Program-made: the position numbers and the translations under genes
The notes under the pieces: generated by a model
Databases searched by the model: none
What the model was told of the DNA's origin: nothing
The model's input: only the letters and a program-made list of their open reading frames with translations
NCBI GenBank assembly: GCA_017936785.1
Contig: JAGBEV010000053.1
Coordinates: forward strand, 1 to 64,000
Source of the DNA: Lachnospiraceae bacterium
GTDB taxonomy: Bacteria > Bacillota > Clostridia > Lachnospirales > Lachnospiraceae
DNA: 64,000 nt
Direction: 5' to 3'
In this document: in pieces, positions 25,215 through 35,089 of the stretch
How positions within the stretch are numbered: position 1 is the stretch's first letter
Layout of the letters: each line of letters begins with the position of its first letter

Positions 25215-26888
25215 TTATACCTGATTCAAAATTCCCTTAATACCTTCTTTCCGGAATATCTCTTTATAATATCCGATTTCTTCCCGGATCAGCCCATCGA
25301 TCACCTGCATTCCCAAAAGTTCCACAGGTGCTTTATCGTCGGTCATAATATAATCTCCGCCTTCGTAAGCCGTCAGATTTTCATCTACCCGTTCCATCAT
25401 GGCGGATACTTCCTCATTATCTGATAATGTCATGTTCCTCTTTAATAAGTTTACCATTTCCGGATTGTCAGATGCAAACAGTTCTCTGTTGGTTGAACCC
25501 ATCACATCTACTGTATAAACATTGCCGAATACGGACGCAATGGTATCGGAAAGATACTGATTGATATTGCCCTCCCCGCCGCCTTTCATATTCATATTGA
25601 CAACCATCACACCGTCTTCCTTCAGATGGTCCCGGACCATGGAAAAAAACTCTACTGAAGACATCTGGAAAGGAATGGTAATATCCTGATAGGCATCTAC
25701 CATGATCACATCATAGGTTTCCTCAATGGCATTCAGATATGCCCTGCCGTCATAGGTGGTGACCTTCACATCCGGGTCCAGAGCAAAATATTCTCCTGCA
25801 AGCGCTGTGATCTTTTCATCGATCTCAACCCCTTCCACAGTCACATCCTTTAAATATCTCCGGCACTGGGTGGCATAGGTTCCCGTTCCCATGCCCAATA
25901 CCAGAATATCCGTAGTTTCTCCCTTTTCCATGCTGCCGCTCATAAAAGGCGCTGCCATGGCATAGTCATAATACATTCCCGTCAATCCCTGATCTTTTTT
26001 CATAATGGACTGAACCCCGAATAATACATTGGTAGACAAGATAACATCATCTTCCGTTTCCTTAACCTGAAGATAATTGTATACAGATTCTCCTTCATAT
26101 AAAAGATTGCTTTCCCAAAAAGCAAAACTGCCGGAACACCCTAAGATTCCGCAGAGAATAAACGCCAATGCCGATACAGCACTTTTTACCACATTGGTTT
26201 TTGCGCTGATAAAATATACCAGTCCCAAAATCAGTAAAACTCCTGAAAAGATCAAAAACGTCACTGCCGTTCCCACAGCCGGAATGGTCACGAAGGTAGG
26301 AAGAAAAGTTCCGATAATACTTCCGATGGTATTGAAAGCTCCTAAAGTTCCCACAGTTTTACCATTATCATCTAAATTGTCCATGGAATATTTTGCAAGG
26401 GAAGGTGTGACCGTTCCCAGTAAAAACAAAGGAAACACAAAGATGACCATACATGCAAGAAATGCCGCCCAGATCAAAAAATTGGTATTCACGGTCACGA
26501 TCAGCAGAGCTGAAATACCCAGGATCACATATTTTCCCACTACAGGAATTGCCGCAATCCAAACCGCCGCAATAAGGATTCTGCCATACAGCTTGTCCGG
26601 ATCAGGATTTTTATCTGCACTCCTTCCACCGTAAATATTGCCTAAAGCCATGGCGATCATAATGGTTCCGATAATAATGGTCCATACGATCTGGGATGAG
26701 CTGAAATAAGGCGCCAAAAGCCTGCTGGCTCCCAACTCCACTGCCATGACCGCCATCCCTGCAAAAAATTCAGTCAAATATAAATAATACTTGTTTTTTA
26801 AGATCGGTCTTTTGGAAAGTGTATCCAAGGTCTGCTTCCTCCTATCCGCTTCATACAATAATCCATTGTATAAAATACGCTGACTCAA
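25215..26888 (-). CDS. fused membrane transporter / spermidine-synthase-like protein
   Basis: 557 aa. The N-terminal half (about 30-265) has eight or more membrane helices of MFS type (AVELGASRLLAPYFSSSQIVW). The C-terminal half is a class I methyltransferase fold like spermidine synthase: ILVLGMGTGTYATQCRRY (nucleotide loop), VEGVEIDEKITALA and YDVIMVDAYQDITIP. Most such fusions are not proven polyamine synthases. A TTG start is used behind AAAGGAGAAAAT. The upstream end lies next to the GH5 terminator, so it starts its own transcript. Confidence 0.88.
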   Translation of the reverse strand: MSQRILYNGLLYEADRRKQTLDTLSKRPILKNKYYLYLTEFFAGMAVMAVELGASRLLAPYFSSSQIVWTIIIGTIMIAMALGNIYGGRSADKNPDPDKLYGRILIAAVWIAAIPVVGKYVILGISALLIVTVNTNFLIWAAFLACMVIFVFPLFLLGTVTPSLAKYSMDNLDDNGKTVGTLGAFNTIGSIIGTFLPTFVTIPAVGTAVTFLIFSGVLLILGLVYFISAKTNVVKSAVSALAFILCGILGCSGSFAFWESNLLYEGESVYNYLQVKETEDDVILSTNVLFGVQSIMKKDQGLTGMYYDYAMAAPFMSGSMEKGETTDILVLGMGTGTYATQCRRYLKDVTVEGVEIDEKITALAGEYFALDPDVKVTTYDGRAYLNAIEETYDVIMVDAYQDITIPFQMSSVEFFSMVRDHLKEDGVMVVNMNMKGGGEGNINQYLSDTIASVFGNVYTVDVMGSTNRELFASDNPEMVNLLKRNMTLSDNEEVSAMMERVDENLTAYEGGDYIMTDDKAPVELLGMQVIDGLIREEIGYYKEIFRKEGIKGILNQV

Positions 26889-27017
26889 ATTTTCTCCTTT
26901 AAAAGATCATTATAAATTATCATAACAATTCCCACAAAATATTTCAATCTTTACCCCCGTGTTCTTTTGACCACATACCGCGGTTTACATAACATTATAT
27001 TTCAATGTCCACTCATG

Positions 27018-27057
27018 ACAAAGACACCGGTCAGAATCTTCTGCCCGGTGCCTTTGT
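27018..27057. terminator. terminator after the GH5 gene
   Basis: ACAAAGGCACCGG and CCGGTGTCTTTGT on the minus strand pair over 13 bp (one G-U) with a 14-nt loop. It begins 26 bases after the GH5 stop. The following sequence has only a short T-run inside the stem arm (CTTTGT), so termination may be partial. Confidence 0.7.
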
Positions 27058-27082
27058 ATCTCACGTACCTTATGATAACTCT

Positions 27083-28114
27083 TTACAATAACTCTATCAG
27101 CTTTTCTCTGATAGGCTCATAATGCTCATCGATCAAGCCAAAATCCTTATCTTTATAAGTCCATGCCGCATGACCGATTCCATATTTCTGAAATACATCA
27201 TGAATATCCTGATACCAGCGAAGGGTATCTTCCAAAGGCGCCTGGTCAATAACGCCATATTCTCCGCAGTATAAAGGAACATTTCTTTCTTCTGCTGTTT
27301 CAATAGCCTCTTTAAAAAGCTGTTCAAACAATTCCATTCCGATGCCCTTTAAGTTCTCTGCATAAATGGCACCCATTGCCTCTTTGGCAAACTGATCGCT
27401 TTTTTTTCTGTATTCCTCCAAGGTACTGGGATATGCCATATCAAAATCCTTTGTCATTCCTTCTACCCAGTATGCCTTCTGATGAGTAAATACCAAAGGC
27501 TCATAACAATGGAAATTATAAACTATTTTTTCATCATATGGCAGATCCAGCTGTGAGACCCTGGTCACACTATTATAATTCACTCCGCCGATCAAAATAT
27601 AATTATCCGGCGCAATCTGACGAATTGCCTCCACAGTTTTCCTTGCAATAGCATTCCATTCCTTATAAACATCAGGATTTACGATCTCATTCAAAAGCTC
27701 AAATGCCAGCATCTGATGAAACCTTCCAAACCGCTTTGCAAATTCCTGCCAAAGGCGGATAAACCTCTGCTGCAGCTTTTCATCATAAAAGAAAGCATCC
27801 GGTTCTCCCTCTCTCTCATCAAAAGCATACCCTGCCGTCTTGTGCAGATCCAGAATCATATTCAGGTGATATTTCTGACACCACCCAATACAATCAGCAA
27901 TGTAGCCAAATCCTTCTTCCATATAATTTCCGTCTTCATCTTCCAAAACCTGATAATCAACAGGAACCCTCACATGGTCCAGTCCCCATCCTGCAATCGT
28001 CTCAATATCCTTTTCTACGATAAATGATTCATAATAATCCTTTTCATAACGGTTACACTGGGAAATCCAGCCTCCCAGATTGATCCCTCTCTGATACCCT
28101 TCAAATCTCTTCAT
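27083..28114 (-). CDS. cytoplasmic glycoside hydrolase family 5
   Basis: 343 aa from the ATG behind TGGAGGGAAAGTATC. GH5 motifs: RGINLGGW near the start, HVRVPVDY (about 47-54), ILDLHKTAGY, the acid/base Glu143 in FELLNEIVN, HCYEPLVFTHQ and the nucleophile Glu285 in LYCGEYGV. There is no signal peptide or carbohydrate-binding module, so it acts inside the cell on imported beta-linked oligosaccharides or glycosides. The exact substrate is not readable. No transporter is adjacent. Confidence 0.9.
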   Translation of the reverse strand: MKRFEGYQRGINLGGWISQCNRYEKDYYESFIVEKDIETIAGWGLDHVRVPVDYQVLEDEDGNYMEEGFGYIADCIGWCQKYHLNMILDLHKTAGYAFDEREGEPDAFFYDEKLQQRFIRLWQEFAKRFGRFHQMLAFELLNEIVNPDVYKEWNAIARKTVEAIRQIAPDNYILIGGVNYNSVTRVSQLDLPYDEKIVYNFHCYEPLVFTHQKAYWVEGMTKDFDMAYPSTLEEYRKKSDQFAKEAMGAIYAENLKGIGMELFEQLFKEAIETAEERNVPLYCGEYGVIDQAPLEDTLRWYQDIHDVFQKYGIGHAAWTYKDKDFGLIDEHYEPIREKLIELL

Positions 28115-28302
28115 GATACTTTCCCTCCATATTAAACAGAACATCTTGTATCTTTAGCGCCTTAGATTGACTCTATTATATAAACATCCTCATGAGCAGA
28201 CTATAAATATTCTGCTGAAAATATCATATTTCTAATGAAAAAAAGGGGGAATTAAGGGTATCTGTTACATTTTTATCCAAAGATAAGTATGTGCGGCAAA
28301 TA

Positions 28303-29892
28303 TTACCGATAAGATACTACGATATCGCCTTCCAGGATCATGGTCTGTCCGTCAGGAATCAGATTTTCCTCTCCCCTCATGACCAGGGCGATCAGAACAT
28401 GATCCGGCAGATCCAGCTCCTCGATCCGTTTCCCACACCAGGAATGTCCCTTTTCAATGGGAATCTCCTGTAGATTTTCCTGCTCTCCCGGCTCATAGGA
28501 AGGCACGCTTAAAATCAGATTATCCTCTGCCAATATTACAGTATCTCCTCTGGGAATCAGGGTCTCTTTTCCCCTCTTGATCATCAGTGCCAAAGATCCT
28601 GTAGGCATGCTGACATCCTTGATCATCCTGTTTTCCCAGTTATGCCCTTTGGGTATATACATACGCATAAGGGTAATCGCCGATTCCTCCTGATAATCGT
28701 TGAAGGTCTTGCTGACATCTGCCTTTTCATCGATCATATCCAGCTTTTTGGCGGCTGTGGGCAGCAGGGTTCCCTGAATGGCAACCGAGAAAAGGGAAAC
28801 CATAAACACAATATGAAACAGATCATGTGACAGATCCGCGTTGCCTGCGATTACCGAAATGGAAAACACAATGGATGCTGCCCCTCGAAGTCCTGCCCAG
28901 GAAACAAGCATACACTGCCTGGTGCTGCATTTAAATGGCTTTAGCAGCAAAAATACCGCAGCAGGTCTTGCAATCAAAGTAAGAAATACGGTAATGGCAA
29001 GTGCCTGTAATATAATATCCGGAAACCTATGGGGAAATGCCAGAAGTCCTAACAAAAAGAAAATAAAAAACTGCGCCAGCCCTGTCACTCCGTCAAAGAA
29101 AGAGACAAGAATGCTTTTATTGCGTATCCTGCTGTTACCTACAATGATCCCCATGAGATAAACGCTTAAAAAAGCATTGCCGCCCAAAAGCTGGGATAAA
29201 CCGAAGCAGCCCATTACCATACCGATCATAAAAATAGTATCCAGGCCATCTGATACCAGGCTGGTCTTTGTCATGATCAAAATAACTGCCATGGCAATTC
29301 CAATACCGATCATAATGCCCAGCACAAGCTGCATCCCGATCATAATTACAGGATTTCCGGAATCGCCGGCGCCTAACATACCGATTCCCAAAATAGTCAT
29401 CATATAGGAAACCGGATCATTACTACCGCTTTCCATTTCCAGCAGGGAAGCCGTTCCGTCTCTTAAATTCAGTTTCTTTCTTCTGAGAATGGCAAAGACG
29501 CTGGCAGCATCCGTAGAGGATAAAACCGCTCCCACCAAAAAACTTTCCTTCCACGAAAATCCCAAAAACATGGTGCAGAGCCAGGCTGTGAGCATGGCGG
29601 TAATGACAACGCCTAAAGTGGATAGCAATACCGCCTTTCCCGCAACCTCTTTGGCAGCCTTCCACTTGGTGTTAAAGCCGCCGTAAAACATAATAAAACT
29701 CAAAGCAATGGTACATAGCCTTTCTGCCATACTATAATCATCAAAGGGAATTTTTAAAATTCCGTCGCTACCGAAGATCATACCGATTCCCATAAAAAGC
29801 AGCAGCGCAGGCATACCGAATTTTCCTGAAAACTTTTCTGCCAATATACACAAACAAATCACTGCTGCCACCAGTAAGATTCCTAATGCCAT
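28303..29892 (-). CDS. potassium/proton antiporter, CPA1 type (NhaP2-like)
   Basis: 529 aa. Residues 1-385 form about 12 membrane helices with CPA1 signatures (SSTDAASVFAIL and ESGSNDPVSYMMT, including the transport Asp residues). The C-terminal part (about 390-529) has two TrkA-C/RCK-C-like domains (MIKDVSMPTGSLALMIKRG, then IPRGDTVILAEDN; second repeat EELDLPDHVLIALVMRG, then IPDGQTMILEGD). RCK-C domains bind regulatory ligands such as c-di-AMP or nucleotides. It probably exports K+ to balance osmolarity. RBS AGGAGGAAATAC. Confidence 0.88.
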   Translation of the reverse strand: MALGILLVAAVICLCILAEKFSGKFGMPALLLFMGIGMIFGSDGILKIPFDDYSMAERLCTIALSFIMFYGGFNTKWKAAKEVAGKAVLLSTLGVVITAMLTAWLCTMFLGFSWKESFLVGAVLSSTDAASVFAILRRKKLNLRDGTASLLEMESGSNDPVSYMMTILGIGMLGAGDSGNPVIMIGMQLVLGIMIGIGIAMAVILIMTKTSLVSDGLDTIFMIGMVMGCFGLSQLLGGNAFLSVYLMGIIVGNSRIRNKSILVSFFDGVTGLAQFFIFFLLGLLAFPHRFPDIILQALAITVFLTLIARPAAVFLLLKPFKCSTRQCMLVSWAGLRGAASIVFSISVIAGNADLSHDLFHIVFMVSLFSVAIQGTLLPTAAKKLDMIDEKADVSKTFNDYQEESAITLMRMYIPKGHNWENRMIKDVSMPTGSLALMIKRGKETLIPRGDTVILAEDNLILSVPSYEPGEQENLQEIPIEKGHSWCGKRIEELDLPDHVLIALVMRGEENLIPDGQTMILEGDIVVSYR

Positions 29893-29987
29893 GTATTTCC
29901 TCCTCTTCTGCCTTCCCTTTGAAATAACCTTTCATACCGGGGATCGTCATGGACTGTATGTTTCTCTCATTGACCCCGTATCATATT

Positions 29988-30920
29988 TTATTGTAACAAA
30001 TAGACAAAATATGCGCCATAGCACAAAAGCATGAGAATTCCATGAATTCTTGTAAGCTTCTTTTTGCGCAATACACAAAGCAGCAGCAAAACCCCTGATC
30101 CTATGGCAATTATTGTATCCATAAGAAAATCCGCTTCAAATACAACAGGTGTTATCAATGCTGTTGTCCCGATTACAAATAAAATGTTAAAAATATTGCT
30201 GCCTACGATATTTCCGATAGCAATATCCGCTTTCCCTTTGATGGCTGCGGAAACGGAAGTAAAAAGCTCCGGCAGGGAAGTTCCCAGAGCTACAATGGTC
30301 AGTCCGATAAAGCGGTCACCAAGTCCCATGACCTTTGCAATGGCAGTTGCCGCATCCACTGTTACATCAGATCCCCATACCACCAGCACCAGACCTGAGA
30401 TTCCCATAAAAGCCAGCCGCCACAAGGGCATCTGTTTCTTTTCCCCAGTCACTTCTTCTTTATTTTTCTTTACCATCAGAAACAGGTAAAATAAATACGC
30501 CAGAAATGCAGCCCACAATATAAGCCCTTCCACAAAAGTTACCACATTCCCTGTATACCCCATAAACAAAAGCAGCAGGGTAATCCCCAGCATATAGGGG
30601 ATTTCAAAACGGATCGTAGATTTTGCCACAGCCACTGAAACAATAGCAGATGTTATTCCTAATATGATCAATATGTTGAGGATATTACTCCCTACGATAT
30701 TTCCAATGGTGATCCCCGCATTTCCCTTTAATGCCGCCGTAATGCTCACGGCAGCCTCCGGCGCACTGGTTCCCATTGCTACTATGGTCAGACCGATCAC
30801 CAGCTGCGGCACGCCAAAGCGGTCGGCAATTCCCGCTGCGCCATCCACAAACCAGTCAGCACCCTTGACCAGCATTACAAATCCCAACACCAGTAACAAA
30901 CATTGCAATAAAATTTCCAT
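29988..30920 (-). CDS. calcium/sodium-type cation antiporter (CaCA, YrbG-like) under manganese riboswitch
   Basis: 310 aa from the ATG behind AGGAGGCAGAGT; 49 upstream codons fall within the riboswitch and are not coding. It has ten membrane helices and the two internal alpha repeats of the family: GTSAPEAAVSITAALKG / GNIVGSNILNILIILG and GTSLPELFTSVSAAIKG / GNIVGSNIFNILFVIG. Homologues are annotated as Ca2+/Na+ exchangers. Control by a yybP-ykoY manganese riboswitch suggests that here it exports Mn2+ or responds to Mn2+ excess. Confidence 0.9.
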   Translation of the reverse strand: MEILLQCLLLVLGFVMLVKGADWFVDGAAGIADRFGVPQLVIGLTIVAMGTSAPEAAVSITAALKGNAGITIGNIVGSNILNILIILGITSAIVSVAVAKSTIRFEIPYMLGITLLLLFMGYTGNVVTFVEGLILWAAFLAYLFYLFLMVKKNKEEVTGEKKQMPLWRLAFMGISGLVLVVWGSDVTVDAATAIAKVMGLGDRFIGLTIVALGTSLPELFTSVSAAIKGKADIAIGNIVGSNIFNILFVIGTTALITPVVFEADFLMDTIIAIGSGVLLLLCVLRKKKLTRIHGILMLLCYGAYFVYLLQ

Positions 30921-30955
30921 ACTCTGCCTCCTTATATTTTTTTGCAGAAAGAGGC

Positions 30956-31101
30956 AAAAAAAGCGAGCCTCTGCTGCAATGAAATTACAACAAAAGTCTC
31001 GCTGCTTAGTCACGGACCGGATTACTCCCTTGTAATCGTACTGACGGCCCCGCAAACATCCTGTCATATCAAAAAACAGTCTGTCAACTACTCCCTTTTA
31101 T
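30956..31101 (-). ncRNA. yybP-ykoY (manganese) riboswitch with transcription terminator
   Basis: The minus-strand leader has the family elements in order: AAAAGGGAGTAG (5' loop motif), GCCGTCAGTACG, an ATTAC/GTAAT stem, CCGGTCCGTGAC and the 3' motif GCGAGACTTTTG. The GCGAG...CTTT arm can instead pair with AGAG-CTCGC at 30963-30970 to form a long terminator stem (30963-31002) followed by seven Ts (30956-30962). Aptamer and terminator therefore compete. Mn2+ binding should allow read-through into the antiporter gene. Confidence 0.88.
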
Positions 31102-31108
31102 TACTGTT

Positions 31109-31137
31109 ATTATAAGAAATACACCTGACTTTTTCTA
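31109..31137 (-). promoter_or_regulatory. sigma-A promoter of the riboswitch-controlled antiporter
   Basis: TAGAAA (31132-31137), 17-nt spacer, TATAAT (31109-31114). Transcription would begin near 31102, immediately before the riboswitch 5' motif, as expected. Confidence 0.8.
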
Positions 31138-31171
31138 CACACAAAAGACATCCTTAACATTTTCTTAACTG

Positions 31172-31879
31172 CTAATCCGCCTCTACCATACGATATCCCA
31201 CTCCTGCTTCCGTAAAAATGTATTGGGGCTGGGCAGGATTTTTCTCTATCTTCCGGCGGATATTTGCCATATTTACCCTTAAGATCTGGTTGTCATTTTT
31301 CATATTCGGTCCCCAGATTTCCTTCATGATATAATCATAGGTCATGACTCTGCCGGCATATTTTCCCAATAGCGCCACGATCTTAAACTCATTCTGGGTC
31401 AGATTTGCATCCTTTCCATCCACAAATACCCTATGCTTATCATAATCTATGAGAAATCCTCCTGAAACAAAGGTTCCGCTCTGTCCCAGTCCCGGTGTGG
31501 CTGCTGCAGTTCTGGTGTGTCTGATAGCAGCACGTATTCTGGCTAACAGCTCCGAGGTCCCGAAGGGCTTGGTAATATAATCATCTGCTCCCATATCCAG
31601 CGCCGCCACCTTATCCTTTTCATGGCTTCTTGCAGAAACTACCACAATGGGCATGGAAGACCACTCCCTGACATCCTTTAAAATCTTCATACCATCCATA
31701 TCCGGCAGCCCCAGGTCCAGGATCACCAGATCGGGACATTGAGAAGTGATCAGGCTGTAGGCTTCCGTTCCCGTATACGCCATCATAACATCATAATGAT
31801 TTGCCTCCAGCACCGCCCGCAAAAAATTACGGATGCTTTTGTCATCTTCGATTACCAGAATTCTGTCCTTGATTTCCAT
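31172..31879 (-). CDS. KdpE-like response regulator
   Basis: 235 aa OmpR/PhoB-type regulator. The receiver domain has the phosphoacceptor Asp55 in DLVILDLGLPDMDG and Lys in ITKPFG. A winged-helix DNA-binding domain fills about 130-232 (LTQNEFKIVALLGKYAGRV, VNMANIRRKIE). It resembles KdpE, the regulator of high-affinity K+ uptake. It follows the sensor kinase by 6 bases. No kdpFABC genes are in the window, so the target lies elsewhere or is not Kdp. Confidence 0.88.
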   Translation of the reverse strand: MEIKDRILVIEDDKSIRNFLRAVLEANHYDVMMAYTGTEAYSLITSQCPDLVILDLGLPDMDGMKILKDVREWSSMPIVVVSARSHEKDKVAALDMGADDYITKPFGTSELLARIRAAIRHTRTAAATPGLGQSGTFVSGGFLIDYDKHRVFVDGKDANLTQNEFKIVALLGKYAGRVMTYDYIMKEIWGPNMKNDNQILRVNMANIRRKIEKNPAQPQYIFTEAGVGYRMVEAD

Positions 31880-31885
31880 AAAATA

Positions 31886-32938
31886 CTATTCCTCCTCCAT
31901 GGGAAGGGAAAATATGATCCTTGCTCCGCCTCCCGCTTTATTTTCCGCACGCATATCTCCTTTATGGGCATTGATGATGCTCATACATACCGACAGCCCG
32001 ATTCCCATGTTTCGTCTGGAATCGGAATCCTCGTTTTCATGAAGTCCTCCCTCAAACATGACCGGAAGCACATCTCCTCTGATTCCCTGTCCGTCATCCT
32101 CCACCACAAACAGGACTTTTCTTTCCTGCCTGATAATATTTATTTCAATAACGCTCGTTGTTTTACCATGCAGTACGGAATTTTCCAACAAATTTACAAG
32201 AACCTGCTCGATCAGGATGGCATCCATAGGCACCAGGAGTACCTCATTGGGAATGTTGACCCTGACCTGAACCTGGGGAAATCTTTTTTGAAACTTCTGC
32301 ACCGCACTGCCTGCGATCTCCTCTACAACCTCCAGATTGGTAGTGATCTTGGTATTATCCCCGTTGATCCGGGTAACCGACAGGAGATTTTCCACGATCC
32401 TGATCAGCCATTGGGCTTCATCTCTGATATCCTCAGTCAGCTCCAGCTTTTTATCATCGGGTAGTACCTGATAATTATCAATAACAGCTGACGCAGAACC
32501 TACAATAGATGTAAGGGGTGTTCTGATATCATGGGAAACAGCCCTGAGCAGGTTACCCCGCATTTTTTCTTTTTCCATTTCCAGCTTCATCTGCTCCTGC
32601 TGCTTGATCTGGGTCGTCAGGGCACTGACACAGACCGCCACCGCCAGCATGGCAAGGAAGGTCAGAGGATATCCTGTAATAGTAAAATTAAATTTAAAAT
32701 AAGGATATGTAAACACAAAATTAACACCTACTACTGCCAGTACAGATGCTGCGATACCATACACATACCCCTGTGTAAACCGGGATATGAACAATACTGC
32801 CAATACAAAAATCAACGGAACATGGGTATCTGTGGATGCCAGTCTCTGCAAAAAGAAGCAGATCCCCGATGCGATCCCCAATATAACAACTGTTATAATA
32901 CAATTGTGCCAAATTCCATTTTTGACATTCATTTTCAT
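31886..32938 (-). CDS. short KdpD-like sensor histidine kinase
   Basis: 350 aa. It has a DUF4118 membrane region of four helices (about 12-108, with FVFTYPYFKFNFTI), a HisKA domain with His136 in SHDIRTPLTSIVG, and an ATPase domain (NLLENSVLHG, DDGQGIRGD, GIGLSVCMSI). Full KdpD proteins are about 900 aa; the N-terminal KdpD sensor domain and the USP domain are missing. This short form presumably senses through the membrane part alone. RBS AAAGGAGATCAGT. Confidence 0.88.
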   Translation of the reverse strand: MKMNVKNGIWHNCIITVVILGIASGICFFLQRLASTDTHVPLIFVLAVLFISRFTQGYVYGIAASVLAVVGVNFVFTYPYFKFNFTITGYPLTFLAMLAVAVCVSALTTQIKQQEQMKLEMEKEKMRGNLLRAVSHDIRTPLTSIVGSASAVIDNYQVLPDDKKLELTEDIRDEAQWLIRIVENLLSVTRINGDNTKITTNLEVVEEIAGSAVQKFQKRFPQVQVRVNIPNEVLLVPMDAILIEQVLVNLLENSVLHGKTTSVIEINIIRQERKVLFVVEDDGQGIRGDVLPVMFEGGLHENEDSDSRRNMGIGLSVCMSIINAHKGDMRAENKAGGGARIIFSLPMEEE

Positions 32939-33016
32939 ACTGATCTCCTTTTATGGCAGCCTATATAAAATATAGCCCAACAGGGCGTTCCATGCAAGAT
33001 TTGAAATCGATGCTGA

Positions 33017-33048
33017 ATAAAAAGGACTCCGGTAACAAGCCCGGAGCC
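33017..33048 (-). terminator. rho-independent terminator after the 48-aa peptide gene
   Basis: GGCTCCGG (33041-33048) pairs with CCGGAGTC (33025-33032) over 8 bp with one G-U and an 8-nt loop, followed by CTTTTTATT. It separates the small membrane peptide gene from the kinase-regulator pair. Confidence 0.85.
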
Positions 33049-33090
33049 GCAGATTCTATTTTCTTCCGTTATTTCCCCAAATAACAAATC

Positions 33091-33237
33091 TTAATAATAC
33101 AGAGAATAGCCGTATCTGATCTTTCTGTAAATCTTCCATACAAGCAGTACCGGTATGCTGACTAACAGATATAAAGATGTCAGACCACCCATAATTCCCA
33201 TTAATCCCACTAAAATGTATGTTACAATACCTGGCAT
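33091..33237 (-). CDS. 48-aa single-pass membrane peptide
   Basis: Short ORF beginning MPGIVTYILVGLMGIMGG and ending KIRYGYSLYY, with RBS GGAGG eight bases before the ATG and a terminator 43 bases after the stop. One or two hydrophobic spans (about 4-34) precede a basic aromatic tail. It is too different from KdpF to be called that. It has its own terminator and follows the chemoreceptor gene by 135 bases. The function is unknown. Confidence 0.7.
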   Translation of the reverse strand: MPGIVTYILVGLMGIMGGLTSLYLLVSIPVLLVWKIYRKIRYGYSLYY

Positions 33238-33372
33238 TTTAAGAACCTCCATCCTGTTGAAATCCTTAGGATAGTATCACACAGCCAGAGGAATTACTAT
33301 CGGTTTTTCTCGATTTTAACTATGCCTTAACCCCGTATCTTTTTTTCTTAACAAGTATTTAACAAAGGCAGT

Positions 33373-35079
33373 TTACAGCTGAAAGCTTCCCATATTCTGT
33401 GCCAGCATATCCGCTGTATTCTTCAGATTTTCTGCCGAATCCTCCACATTTCTGAAGCTGTCCGCCACCTGAGTGATCACAGCATTGGTTTCCTCCGTAC
33501 CCGAAACATTATCTTCAGCAATATGGGATAAGGAAGTAATGATCTCCTCTATCTCTTTTCTGGAACTCTCCAATTCCTTTGTTTTATTTTCGATCCGCTT
33601 AATGCCCTCAATGGAAACACCGATTTCTTTCATCACTCCGCTGACGGTTTTCTCCGTACTTTCAATATGGGCATTCTGTCTGTCAATAACCTCCTGTACA
33701 TGCGCCATGGTATTTACTACCAGCTCCGAATCTGCCATAAGAGTATTTACGATCTGATCAATATTGCCGCTGGCATTGTTGGACTGCTCTGCAAGGTTCT
33801 GAATCTGGGATGCCACCACCGCAAAGCCTCTTCCCGCTTCTCCTGCTCTTGCCGCCTCAATGCTGGCATTTAAGGACAAAAGATTGGTCTCTGAGGCAAT
33901 ATCCGAAATAAAATCCGATGCTTCCTTAATTCTCTTTGCCGATTCGTTGGTCTGCAATGTCTGCTCTGCAATGGCTGCAACCGCTCTCTTTACTTCTTCA
34001 CTGATGTCCTTCAGTTCCTCTATGGTAACAGCTGCCTTGTCACTGGAGGTCTTCATGGTATCCGCACTGGCATTCAGATCTTCTGCCTCGTTGCCCGTTT
34101 CCACGATCAGACTTCCCATACGCTCCATATTATCAGAAGCCTTCTGCGTATCCTCTGCCTGTGTGGTAGCTCCGTCAGTAATAATGTCCACGGCATTTTT
34201 TACATTATTGATATTTTCATAGGTTTCATGAGAGGTCCGGTTCAGGCTGTGGGATGCCTCTGTCAGCCTTTCTGCACTTTCACTGATGCCGCCGATAATA
34301 TTGCGCAGCTCCGTCTGTAAATGCTCAATTGCCCTTGTCAGATCTCCTATTTCATCTTTTCTTTCCAATATCCTGTTGGAAAATTCCACATTTAGCCTGC
34401 CTGATGAAACCTCCTCCACATTGGAAATACCCGTCTTTAATGCTTTGGTCATAGTCCCTGCTATGATGCTGACAACCACCGTGCAAATGACCATTACCGC
34501 CAGAACAAGAAATACGATCACATTAAGAATGCTGATGACGCTGCCATAAGTTTCTTCCTTGTTGATTCCTGCAAATACCATCCCGATGGGAGCCGAATTG
34601 TCTCCGCTTTGATATACCGGTACATAATAACCATAAAAGATGGTCCCGTCCATGGAAATATTGTCGCTGAAATATTCCTCTCCGTTTTTCAGCACGCGTT
34701 CTGTGACCACATCTCCTGCCGGGCTGCCCAGTATTCTCAGTCCCTTTTCATCCAGTGCTGATGTCATGATCCTTTCCGTCCCATAAAAGAAGGTAACATC
34801 CATTCCCGATTTTTCTTTAATTGTATCTACCAGATTTTCCGACTGGGAAATGTTATAGCTGCCCTTCCAGACATCTCCGTTTTCCGCTTCCAGATAGGCA
34901 CCTGAATTCTGGTCATAGGCAGCCAGTGTGGCGACTGCCGTTCCCCGCAGGGAATTCTCCACCTGGTCTATAACGGAATTTTTAACATAAGTAGCTGTAA
35001 TAATGATCACGATAATGCCCAGCACGAAAACCGGCACAAGGGCACAGGTTAAAATTTTTTTCTTAATGGTAAGTTTCAT
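33373..35079 (-). CDS. methyl-accepting chemotaxis protein
   Basis: 568 aa, started at the second ATG because the first overlaps its RBS (GGGGGATGACT). TM1 at about 9-32, an extracellular single-Cache-like domain (about 35-180), TM2 at about 185-210, a HAMP domain, then the cytoplasmic signalling coil with the highly conserved hairpin tip [19 protein letters not shown] and [18 protein letters not shown]. It senses a periplasm-side ligand and controls CheA. It follows a BMP-family binding lipoprotein gene by 10 bases, so the lipoprotein may present ligand to it. Confidence 0.93.
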   Translation of the reverse strand: MKLTIKKKILTCALVPVFVLGIIVIIITATYVKNSVIDQVENSLRGTAVATLAAYDQNSGAYLEAENGDVWKGSYNISQSENLVDTIKEKSGMDVTFFYGTERIMTSALDEKGLRILGSPAGDVVTERVLKNGEEYFSDNISMDGTIFYGYYVPVYQSGDNSAPIGMVFAGINKEETYGSVISILNVIVFLVLAVMVICTVVVSIIAGTMTKALKTGISNVEEVSSGRLNVEFSNRILERKDEIGDLTRAIEHLQTELRNIIGGISESAERLTEASHSLNRTSHETYENINNVKNAVDIITDGATTQAEDTQKASDNMERMGSLIVETGNEAEDLNASADTMKTSSDKAAVTIEELKDISEEVKRAVAAIAEQTLQTNESAKRIKEASDFISDIASETNLLSLNASIEAARAGEAGRGFAVVASQIQNLAEQSNNASGNIDQIVNTLMADSELVVNTMAHVQEVIDRQNAHIESTEKTVSGVMKEIGVSIEGIKRIENKTKELESSRKEIEEIITSLSHIAEDNVSGTEETNAVITQVADSFRNVEDSAENLKNTADMLAQNMGSFQL

Positions 35080-35089
35080 AGTCATCCCC

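Noticed and set aside
26077-26634. 185-codon plus-strand ORF over the MFS/spermidine-synthase-like gene
   Set aside because: Antisense to well-conserved membrane helices; composition rich in Lys, Pro and Thr with no domain.
31886-32938. Truncated kdpD pseudogene
   Set aside because: The kinase has a proper start with RBS, intact membrane, HisKA and ATPase parts and a coupled regulator; short DUF4118 kinases exist, so it is treated as complete.
33091-33237. KdpF identity for the 48-aa membrane peptide
   Set aside because: Its sequence and charge pattern do not match KdpF and no kdpABC genes are present.
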